Assembly (NCBI RefSeq): GCF_025210605.1 | Contig: NZ_JAOARI010000037.1 | Location: 24,319-88,318, forward strand | Direction: 5' to 3' | Length of the DNA: 64,000 nucleotides | From: Halodesulfovibrio sp. | GTDB lineage: Bacteria; Desulfobacterota; Desulfovibrionia; Desulfovibrionales; Desulfovibrionaceae | Part shown: in pieces, positions 56,459-64,000 of the stretch | Numbering within the stretch: position 1 is the first letter of the stretch | How the letters are laid out: every line of letters starts with the position of its first letter | The notes under the pieces: model-generated | Told to the model about the DNA's origin: nothing | The model's database searches: none | Seen by the model: only the letters and a program-made list of their open reading frames with translations | Made by a program: the position numbers and the translations under genes

Positions 56459-59371
56459 ATGACAGAACAGTTCGGCTTTGAACTTGTTGATGAACAGCGT
56501 GTGGAAGAGTTAGCGACCACTGCCCGTTTGTGGAAGCACAGCAAAACTGGTGCACAGGTACTGTCCATGAACAACGCCGATGAAAACAAGGTATTTGGTG
56601 TATCCTTTAGAACTCCACCTTCGGATTCCACAGGGGTAGCCCACATTTTAGAGCACTCCGTATTGTGTGGATCAGAGAAGTTTCCTGTTAAAGAACCTTT
56701 TGTAGAGCTGCTGAAAGGTTCCTTGCAAACCTTTTTAAATGCGTTCACGTATCCTGATAAAACTTGTTATCCTGTAGCGTCCACAAACGTTCAGGATTTT
56801 TATAATTTGATAGATGTTTACCTTGATGCAACGTTTTTCCCGCTCATTAATGAACAGATTTTTCAGCAGGAAGGCTGGCACTACAATGTAGAAAAGAAAG
56901 AAGATCCGCTTACTTATCGCGGCGTAGTGTACAATGAAATGCGTGGCGTCTACAGCTCGCCGGATAGTGTGCTTTATGAGCGCTCTCAGCAGTCTTTGTT
57001 CCCGGATATGACATACGGTCTTGATTCTGGAGGCAATCCTGACGTTATTCCTGAGCTTACTTACGAACAGTTCAAAAATTTCCACGAAACCTACTACCAT
57101 CCAAGTAATGGTCGCTTTTTCTTCTGGGGCGATGATGACGAAGCAAAACGTCTAGAAAAGCTTGCTGGCACTCTTGATCGCTTTTCTGCCCTCGAAGTTG
57201 ACTCGCATGTGCCTCTTCAGGAAGAATTTGAGCGTCCTGTAGCATTGCTGGAAGGATATGCAGCAGGTCCTGCGACGAATGAGCACCAAGGTCGTGCTAT
57301 GTTTACGGTAAACTGGTTGTTGCCGGAAACCGCAGAGGCTGAGCTGAACCTTGCATTCCAGATGCTTGAGCAAATTCTTGTTGGTACGCCAGCATCGCCT
57401 CTGCGTAAGGCACTCATCGAATCTGGTCTCGGTGAAGATGTCACTGGTACGGGGCTCGAAAATGAGTTGCGCCAGATGTATTTTTCCACTGGTCTTTCCG
57501 GCATCAAATCTGAAAATGCAGATGTTGTCGAAGCACTGATTTTCGATACACTGAATGATCTTGTGAAAAACGGTATCGATAAAGAATACATTGAAGCCGC
57601 TGTGAACAGCATTGAATTCGGTTTGCGTGAGAACAACTCTGGACGTTTTCCTGTAGGTCTTTCAGTGATGGTTCGTTCTCTTACAACTTGGCTGTATGAT
57701 GCTGATCCGCTTGCTCTGATTTCGTTTGAAGAACCTCTCGGTTTTATTAAAGAACGTCTTGCAAATGGGGATCGTCTTTTCGAAGACCTTATCAGCGCTT
57801 TCCTTGTAGGCAATAATCATCGTACCACCGTGTTACTGGTTCCGGATGAAGATTTACAGGAAGTGCGTACTAAGCGTGTTGATGAGAAGCTTGCAAAAAT
57901 TCGCGAAGAAATGAGTGAAGCGGATGTGGAATCCATTGTAGAGAACACAGCTTTGCTTCGCAAAATGCAGCAAACTCCAGATAGCGATGAGGCAGTGGCA
58001 AGTATCCCGCGTCTTACGTTGAGCGATATTCCTACCGAAAACAAAACTATTCCACAGCAGTCTGCTGAACACTCCGGTGTCACTGTATACACGCATGACC
58101 TTGATACAAACGGTGTTGTCTATGCTTCTGCTGCATTTGATGTTGCAGGGCTGGATGCTTCATTGCTTCCGTATGTGCCGCTTTTTGGTAGATGTTTGAC
58201 TGAAGTAGGAACGGATAAACTCAACTTTGTTGAGCTTGGAATGCGCATTGCTGCTAAGACTGGTGGTATTAGTGCTGACCTTATGACAGCAACCACAATT
58301 GGTGAACAAAGCCCGCTGGCAAAGCTTGTGGTGCATGGTAAATCGACTGAAGATAAGGTTGCCGATCTGTTTGATCTGTTACAAACAATTGTGCTGGATA
58401 CTGATTTGGACAACATGGAGCGGTTCCGCTCTATTGTTCTGGAAGAAAAAGCCCGCGTTGAACAAGGTGTTGTTCCTTCCGGTCATATGATTGTTATGTC
58501 GCATCTTCGCGGTTGCTTTGATGTAGCAGGTTGGATTTCTGAGCAGACTGGTGGCGTTAGCTATCTTGCATTCCTCCGCTCTCTTGCAGATAAGATTAGC
58601 ACTGACTGGAACGCAGTTCTTGCCGATCTTGAACAAATTCGTGCTACTGTTTTGAAAAAAGCTGACGCACTCATTTCAATTACCGCAGAAGCAAGTGGTT
58701 TAACAGCCGCTGACAGCTTGGTGAAAGGTTTTATTGCGGCTTTGCCCGAGCGTGCTGTTGAATCTGCATTGTGGAAACCGGAATTTGTCACTTCTAACGA
58801 GGCGTTTCTTATTCCGGCTCAGGTCAACTATGTGGGTAAGGGTGCAGATCTTTACGCGCTTGGCTACAAATATCATGGTTCAGCAAATGTTATCTTCAAA
58901 CATCTGCGCATGGGTTGGTTATGGGATCAGGTGCGTGTGCAGGGTGGTGCTTATGGTGCTTTTGCTGCCTTTGATCGAAGCACAGGTGTCTTGGCTCAGG
59001 TTTCATACCGAGACCCGAACCTTGAAAACACACTGAAAGCTTTTGATGGCTCAGCTGCCTATTTAGCAAATGTTGATCTGAGTAAGGCGGAGCTGGAAAA
59101 AGCAATCATTGGTGCTATTGGAGATCTTGACACGCATATGCTTCCAGATGCAAAAGGGTCAGCCGCTGTTACCCGTAAGATGCTCGGTGATACTGATGAG
59201 ATTCGTCAGCAGATGCGTGATGAAATTTTGTCTACAACGCTCGATCACTTCCATTCTTTTGCAGACGTGCTTCATGCAGCAGCAGAGAACGGACGCATTT
59301 GTGTGCTGGGTGGCAATGGGGTTCGTGAAGCCGCAGAAGTGAACGGCTGGAATCTTAGTGAAATTTTGTAG
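56459..59371 (+). CDS. M16C insulinase-family metalloprotease (presequence-protease type)
   Basis: This 970-residue peptidase has the inverted zinc motif HILEH (62-66) and the distal Glu in VVYNEMRGVYSSP, then a C-terminal half with the family segments LRMGWLWDQVRVQGGAYGAF. The size and gene layout match the PreP/M16C group, which degrade peptides inside a closed chamber. No signal peptide is seen, so it is probably cytoplasmic. The start at 56459 follows GGAGGAAGACA; an upstream in-frame start is less likely. Confidence 0.93.
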   Translation: MTEQFGFELVDEQRVEELATTARLWKHSKTGAQVLSMNNADENKVFGVSFRTPPSDSTGVAHILEHSVLCGSEKFPVKEPFVELLKGSLQTFLNAFTYPDKTCYPVASTNVQDFYNLIDVYLDATFFPLINEQIFQQEGWHYNVEKKEDPLTYRGVVYNEMRGVYSSPDSVLYERSQQSLFPDMTYGLDSGGNPDVIPELTYEQFKNFHETYYHPSNGRFFFWGDDDEAKRLEKLAGTLDRFSALEVDSHVPLQEEFERPVALLEGYAAGPATNEHQGRAMFTVNWLLPETAEAELNLAFQMLEQILVGTPASPLRKALIESGLGEDVTGTGLENELRQMYFSTGLSGIKSENADVVEALIFDTLNDLVKNGIDKEYIEAAVNSIEFGLRENNSGRFPVGLSVMVRSLTTWLYDADPLALISFEEPLGFIKERLANGDRLFEDLISAFLVGNNHRTTVLLVPDEDLQEVRTKRVDEKLAKIREEMSEADVESIVENTALLRKMQQTPDSDEAVASIPRLTLSDIPTENKTIPQQSAEHSGVTVYTHDLDTNGVVYASAAFDVAGLDASLLPYVPLFGRCLTEVGTDKLNFVELGMRIAAKTGGISADLMTATTIGEQSPLAKLVVHGKSTEDKVADLFDLLQTIVLDTDLDNMERFRSIVLEEKARVEQGVVPSGHMIVMSHLRGCFDVAGWISEQTGGVSYLAFLRSLADKISTDWNAVLADLEQIRATVLKKADALISITAEASGLTAADSLVKGFIAALPERAVESALWKPEFVTSNEAFLIPAQVNYVGKGADLYALGYKYHGSANVIFKHLRMGWLWDQVRVQGGAYGAFAAFDRSTGVLAQVSYRDPNLENTLKAFDGSAAYLANVDLSKAELEKAIIGAIGDLDTHMLPDAKGSAAVTRKMLGDTDEIRQQMRDEILSTTLDHFHSFADVLHAAAENGRICVLGGNGVREAAEVNGWNLSEIL

Positions 59372-59461
59372 CAACCGTTTATTAGAGTAAGCTTGCTTGC
59401 GATTTGTGTTGAGTAAGTATAGTATCCGGTATCATATTTGTGAAACACAAGCCGAGGGTGT

Positions 59462-59896
59462 ATGAAAGAGCCAATTCAAGTCTTTGCTGATTATATTGCA
59501 AAGAATAGCCTGAAAGTTACTCCGCAGCGTATGTTGATTGTTGAAGTGTTTTTGAAGGATGAAGGACACTTGACAACTGAAGAACTGTATGAGCGTGTGA
59601 AAAAAGCCGACCCGTCTGTCGGGCAGGCAACCGTGTACAGAACAATGAAGCTGCTTTGCGACTCCGGCATCGCCAAAGAAGTTCACTTTGGTGATGGGGT
59701 TGCGCGTTATGAGCAAAGCTATGGTAGCAAACATCACGATCATTTGATTTGTGAACGATGCGGAAAAAATTTGGAAGTTATTGACGACCAGATCGAACGC
59801 TTGCAGGATGAATTGGCTGCTAAACACGGTTTTGTGCTGACCAGTCATCGAATGTATTTGTACGGCGTGTGCAGTGATTGCCGGTCGAACAAATAG
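59462..59896 (+). CDS. fur: Fur-family transcriptional regulator
   Basis: This 144-residue metal-dependent repressor has an N-terminal winged helix (KVTPQRMLIVEVFLKD, VGQATVYRTMKLLCDSG), the His-rich segment SKHHDHLICERCGK and two CxxC pairs (CERC, CSDC) for the structural zinc. Length and the HHDHLIC pattern fit Fur better than Zur or PerR. No clear Fur box was found in front of it by eye. Confidence 0.87.
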   Translation: MKEPIQVFADYIAKNSLKVTPQRMLIVEVFLKDEGHLTTEELYERVKKADPSVGQATVYRTMKLLCDSGIAKEVHFGDGVARYEQSYGSKHHDHLICERCGKNLEVIDDQIERLQDELAAKHGFVLTSHRMYLYGVCSDCRSNK

Positions 59897-59922
59897 TATG
59901 CATAGATAAGAAATATAGATGT

Positions 59923-59958
59923 AAAAGCGGAGGAACAATGTTCCTCCGCTTTTTTTTG
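59923..59958 (+). terminator. Terminator after fur
   Basis: AAAAGCGGAGGAACA-ATG-TTCCTCCGCTTTT, with T8 following, lies about 30 bases after the fur stop. Confidence 0.9.
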
Positions 59959-60290
59959 TGCGAAGGTATCGTAATAAAACCCTGATAGAATGGTAGCGCG
60001 GCGATTTTGTTCACAAAGGTTTACTTTTTTATTTACAATATTGCGTTTAATGAATAGTTTCTAATATGTTGAAAAGAAATATTAAACTAAAGACAGAAAA
60101 AAATATCATGCCACTTTTTTGATAAGAAAAGAAAAAAAGTGTCTTGATACGAAAAAGCTAATGTTTTTAGTATGTTTCTTGTGATGAGGTTTGTAGTAGT
60201 AAAACGCAAAAACTGCTTTTTCATGTATCCGTTAGATTGGGGCTTGGGGAAGCTTCCAGTCTCTTTTGCATTTCCCATAGGGGGGAAATC
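59959..60290. other. Leader region of the giant adhesin gene
   Basis: No gene is seen. A weak promoter (TTGATA at 60144-60149, TTAGTA at 60167-60172, 17 bases apart) and a hairpin around CTTGGGGAAGCTTCC (about 60245-60260) lie in this AT-rich stretch. The c-di-GMP riboswitch core (GGGCAAACC ... GACGCAAAGCC) is not present. Confidence 0.45.
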
Positions 60291-63200
60291 ATGGTTGCAC
60301 AAATAGATAATGACAAGAATGTTCAGGTGTTGAGTAAGCCTTCCGCGGGTGAAACGCGGGAAGCTGTTGTTGGCTCCGGATCGGACGTTTCCTTTGATTT
60401 TGATTTGGATGCTGTTCAGGCAACTCAGGACGGTAGTACTCTTGTCCTGAAGTTTGAAGACGATTCTGTTCTGAAGCTTACAGACTTTGCAAATGAGATG
60501 GAACCGGCAGAAGTAACATTGCAGGATGGTACTGTTGTTTCTGCGGATGCAATTATGGAAGCTATTGGGGAAGATGGCTTCATTGATACTGCGGCAGGTA
60601 GTTTTTCTACAGCTGCTTCGCAAGCTCCTCAAGGCTCTGGTTCATCTCGCTTAGATGGATTTAACGATTTGCTTGATGGTCTTGAAAATCAGGAAATCGA
60701 CCATGCGTTGGGTGATGTCGCCAGACCGGATTTTGATTCTGCTGATGCCGCAGCTGTGAATAATCTTGTAGTTGCGGTAGATGACAATGATGGCACTATT
60801 GCGGATTTTAACGGCAGTGTTTCTGCGGAAAAGCTTGACGACATTCTTTCCGGTTCTGCTGTAGACCCTTCTGTTTCCGGCAATGTTTTGGATAATGACA
60901 TTGATCCTGACGGGGATACGTTAACCGTTGTAAGTTCAACTTCGAATGCACAGTATGGTACCTTTGTACTCAATGCTGACGGTACATGGACGTATACCCT
61001 GAACAACCAGAACCCTGACGTTGTAGCACTTGATGACAACGAGGTTCGCACCGATACTATCACATACATTGTCTCCGATGGACAGACGCAGAGCGAGGCT
61101 ACTCTTACAGTAACTATTCGTGGCACAAACGATGCTCCAATTGTTCAGGCTGAAGCAGCGGAAATTGATGCTGTACCATACTTGACATCATCTGGTGACG
61201 CAGCAGCTGACCCTACTGTATCTGGAACATTGCAAGACAATGCTCATGATCTTGATACAAATGATTCTCTTACTTTTTCTGCCGGAGTCTACAAAGGACA
61301 ATACGGTACGTTAACTGTCGCAGCCGACGGTTCATGGACGTATCAGTTACATGCTGACAATGATGCTGTAAAAACGCTCAGCAATGATAGCGAAATGTTG
61401 AAAGACACTTTCACCTATACTGTATCTGACGGTACTGAAAGCGTGTCTTCGTCTGTGACTATCGATATTAAAGGCACAAATGATGCTCCTGAGGTTGCTG
61501 TTGCCACTACTGATGCAGGGGCAAACTCTGTTGATCATAGTGGAAGCGAAGCCATCAAAGCTAGTGTAACTGAGCACGGTTTTGAAGCTGACCCTGCCGG
61601 AACAGCAGAAGGCAAAGGCAACTCTCCTGCTGATCCTGATATTGTGAATGACTCCAACGAAGTTGGAAGCGACACAGCTTCAGGAACTCTTACATTCACA
61701 GACGTTGATAGTGCAGATCACGGTAATGCAGAAACAGCAGCAGGTGGCAAAGAGCTTACCTATTCAGTTTCTGTTGAGTCTGTAGGAGCAGACGACTCTG
61801 GTAGCAGCAATGTCCTTAGCAGTGCAGATGGAGCTTCAAAGCTTTCTGTTGAAGGTAAGTACGGCACTCTTACGTATGATACTACCTCAGGAAAATGGTC
61901 TTACCAGTTAGACAACAACGATCCTGATACACAAAATTTATTTAAGCCAGTTCTGGGACCGGATGGAAAACTCACCTATCCAGAAACTTCAGGACAGGAA
62001 AAATTTACTGTTCAAGCATCTGACGGACACGGCGGAGTTGTGTCTAAAGATATTGTTATTGACGTGGATGGTAGCTTTGATCCTGTAGAATACACGTTGA
62101 CGTATGGTGCAGAGTCCGGCTCTTCAAACAGAGCTGGTTGGAATAATGCCGTTGGGTATACCGTCACATATGCAGACGGCACTACAGCATCATTCATTGC
62201 ATGGGGCGATGCACATAAGAGCCTTAATACAGAAGGCGGGGTGGCAAAGTTTCTTATAACTAAGCCATTTGTTGATGTGGACTTCTTTGTTGTTCCTCAG
62301 GGTGGTAATTTCCTGAATTCTGACTCAAAAGTGTATGTCGATTCTAATAATGTATTGCACTACTTTGATACTGCTTCTGGAAAATGGCTTACTTCCGGTG
62401 TTCGAGCTGGTAGCAGCATTCGAGGACAGATTAGCACCAACGTTAAGCATGTAGCTTCCAGTGATGCTGATATGCCGGGTGAAGGGAGTTACGACTTCGA
62501 AGATTATGTAGCGGGCTCTCACGCTGCCGCGAAGAACTACCATGATGTTAACTTTAGTGTCAGTGCTGAAACTAAAGTTGAAAAAGAGTACATGGAGAAC
62601 GGTTCTGTACGCTTCAAAATTACTGGCACAGATCATCGTGATGAACTGCACGGTACCGACTACGATGACGTGATTACTGGCGGCGATGGCGATGACGTTA
62701 TTTCCGGTAATGGTGGTACCAATACTCTGCATGGCGGTGACGGTAACGATACGTTCCTTGGCGGAGAAGGCGCAGATCATTTCCATGGTGGTGATGACAG
62801 CGATACCGTTTCGTACGAGAACTCTCAGTCTCGAGTTGTTGTGGACTTGTCAGGTACTGTTACAAGCGACGGCGATGCTGCAAACGATACGTTCGATAGT
62901 ATCGAGAATTTACGTGGTTCTGCCTTTGATGACATTCTTTACGGTGATGATAATGCGAACCGTATTGAAGGTGGCGCAGGCGGAGACTATATCTCTGGTG
63001 GTAAAGGCAACGATACCATTGATGGCGGCTCTGGCGATGATGACCTTTGGGGTAAAGAAGGCAATGACACCATTAAAGGCGGTTCAGGTAATGACTTGCT
63101 TTGGGGTGGCGAAGGCAATGATACCCTTGAAGGTGGTTCTGGAGTTGATAGACTCACCGGTGGTGATGGAAAAGATACCCTTAAGGGCGGTTCTGGTGCC

Positions 63201-64000
63201 GATACCCTTCTTGGTGGCGACGGCGCCGATACTCTTTATGGTGATGAAGGCGACGACACCCTCGAAGGTGGTTCTGGAGTAGACTATCTTTATGGTGGTA
63301 AAGGCGATGATACCCTTGATGGCGATTCAGGTATAGACCATCTAATGGGTGGCGAAGGTGCTGATACCCTCCGTGGTGGCGGAGATACTGATTTCCTTAG
63401 AGGTGAGCAGGGAGCCGATACGCTTGAGGGTGGTTTAGGTGCGGACTATCTTTACGGTGGTGAAGGTGCTGATACCCTTAGAGGCGGTGACGGCGACGAT
63501 CATCTTATAGGTGGTGAAGGTGCCGATGTCCTTGAAGGCGGAATTGGAACAGACACCGCTAACTACTCGAAAGATAACGGCGGAGCAGGCATTGATGTCA
63601 CCATGCGCGGTGCTAATAGTGTTGGCGCAGCAAAGGGTGGCTACGCGGAAGGTGATACGCTTTCCAGTGTTGAACGTATTATAGGCTCCGAGCACAATGA
63701 CCGCATCACCACAGACGCTGGATTAGAATTAGTTGATGGCGGTGCAGGCTATGACCGCCTTACCGTTACTGGTTCTGATTCGTACAATATGTCTCTTTCG
63801 GAGACAGACGCTGCCAATGCTGAGTTTGGGGCTGACATCGATTTCAATAACGATGGTACCTCTGATTTATCTGCTAAAAACATGAATGACTTCCATTTCG
63901 ACAACACCGGAAGTGGAAATGATCTTAATGTAAACATCAAAGTAGATAATGACATCACACAGTACGGCAATTTCACCGTGCATAGTGATGGCAAAGCCAC
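60291..64000 (+). CDS. Giant LapA-like RTX/VCBS adhesin, partial
   Basis: One frame is open from the ATG at 60291 (after GGGGGGAAATC) to the window edge, at least 1236 residues. The first about 105 residues resemble the retention module of LapA-like adhesins and include TAAG (100-103), the motif cut by LapG-type proteases. About residues 195-600 hold three VCBS/cadherin-like repeats (SGNVLDNDIDPDGDTLTV, FTYTVSDG, IKGTNDAPEV). About 785-1090 hold many GGxGxDxLxGG calcium-binding RTX repeats. Secretion by a type I system is expected; its genes and the C-terminal signal are outside the window. Confidence 0.93.
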   Translation, partial: MVAQIDNDKNVQVLSKPSAGETREAVVGSGSDVSFDFDLDAVQATQDGSTLVLKFEDDSVLKLTDFANEMEPAEVTLQDGTVVSADAIMEAIGEDGFIDTAAGSFSTAASQAPQGSGSSRLDGFNDLLDGLENQEIDHALGDVARPDFDSADAAAVNNLVVAVDDNDGTIADFNGSVSAEKLDDILSGSAVDPSVSGNVLDNDIDPDGDTLTVVSSTSNAQYGTFVLNADGTWTYTLNNQNPDVVALDDNEVRTDTITYIVSDGQTQSEATLTVTIRGTNDAPIVQAEAAEIDAVPYLTSSGDAAADPTVSGTLQDNAHDLDTNDSLTFSAGVYKGQYGTLTVAADGSWTYQLHADNDAVKTLSNDSEMLKDTFTYTVSDGTESVSSSVTIDIKGTNDAPEVAVATTDAGANSVDHSGSEAIKASVTEHGFEADPAGTAEGKGNSPADPDIVNDSNEVGSDTASGTLTFTDVDSADHGNAETAAGGKELTYSVSVESVGADDSGSSNVLSSADGASKLSVEGKYGTLTYDTTSGKWSYQLDNNDPDTQNLFKPVLGPDGKLTYPETSGQEKFTVQASDGHGGVVSKDIVIDVDGSFDPVEYTLTYGAESGSSNRAGWNNAVGYTVTYADGTTASFIAWGDAHKSLNTEGGVAKFLITKPFVDVDFFVVPQGGNFLNSDSKVYVDSNNVLHYFDTASGKWLTSGVRAGSSIRGQISTNVKHVASSDADMPGEGSYDFEDYVAGSHAAAKNYHDVNFSVSAETKVEKEYMENGSVRFKITGTDHRDELHGTDYDDVITGGDGDDVISGNGGTNTLHGGDGNDTFLGGEGADHFHGGDDSDTVSYENSQSRVVVDLSGTVTSDGDAANDTFDSIENLRGSAFDDILYGDDNANRIEGGAGGDYISGGKGNDTIDGGSGDDDLWGKEGNDTIKGGSGNDLLWGGEGNDTLEGGSGVDRLTGGDGKDTLKGGSGADTLLGGDGADTLYGDEGDDTLEGGSGVDYLYGGKGDDTLDGDSGIDHLMGGEGADTLRGGGDTDFLRGEQGADTLEGGLGADYLYGGEGADTLRGGDGDDHLIGGEGADVLEGGIGTDTANYSKDNGGAGIDVTMRGANSVGAAKGGYAEGDTLSSVERIIGSEHNDRITTDAGLELVDGGAGYDRLTVTGSDSYNMSLSETDAANAEFGADIDFNNDGTSDLSAKNMNDFHFDNTGSGNDLNVNIKVDNDITQYGNFTVHSDGKA

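Noticed and set aside
60170..60290. c-di-GMP riboswitch in front of the adhesin gene
   Set aside because: A short ACGCAAAA occurs, but the conserved GGGCAAACC, tetraloop-receptor and pairing segments are missing.

Overview
The window looks like a chromosomal segment from a marine member of the Desulfovibrionaceae, most like Halodesulfovibrio or Desulfovibrio. This is inferred from gene content and order, not from a database search. The pointers are the order atpC-glmU-zapB-zapA-rny, a two-locus F-type ATP synthase (F1 plus b/b' apart from a/c), a Rex repressor beside the c subunit, an acs gene next to a LytTR regulator, a LapA-type RTX adhesin, and moderate GC content. Most genes are core housekeeping genes. 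No phage, transposase, CRISPR array, tRNA or rRNA was recognised.

Layout. 1-17.3 kb is one long minus-strand run: partial acs, a LytTR regulator with a degenerate receiver, rny, zapA, a zapB-like gene, glmU, the atpF'-F-H-A-G-D-C operon, a bactofilin, and the elongasome block mreB-mreC-mreD-mrdA-rodA. 17.4-28.3 kb is more mixed: a YhcC radical SAM protein, an O6-alkylguanine-DNA alkyltransferase, a ZIP metal transporter, a diguanylate cyclase, an M29 aminopeptidase, an MBL-fold hydrolase and two paralogous small proteins of unknown function. This stretch also carries REP-like palindromes and a large composite repeat (35-bp inverted repeat plus ten 29-bp tandem units). 28.6-45.3 kb holds HU, glycerate kinase, an operon of a RACo-like ferredoxin/ASKHA protein with rsm22, lipB and lipA, then fliM, truA, motE-fliJ, cobS with a SAM hydrolase, rex, the second ATP synthase cluster (atpZ-I-B-E) and rlmD.

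45.4-49.1 kb contains a 46-residue membrane protein, rfbA, an unknown exported protein and a 1.5-kb stretch with no long gene. In that stretch two minus-strand, terminator-ended structured transcripts can be predicted, one with a 20-codon ORF. 49.1-60 kb carries rplU-rpmA-obgE-proB, thiD, an HTH gene with an unknown partner, an unknown protein paired with a second diguanylate cyclase, an M16C metalloprotease and a Fur-family regulator. From 60.3 kb to the window edge runs the first 1236 codons of a giant secreted adhesin with an N-terminal TAAG motif, VCBS-like repeats and RTX calcium-binding repeats.

How the genes work together. The cell-shape genes (mreBCD, mrdA, rodA, bactofilin) and glmU supply and place peptidoglycan. 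The two ATP synthase clusters build one enzyme, and a Rex-type operator in front of rex suggests NADH/NAD+ control near one of them. Two diguanylate cyclases with intact inhibitory sites and a LapA-like adhesin suggest c-di-GMP-controlled surface attachment.
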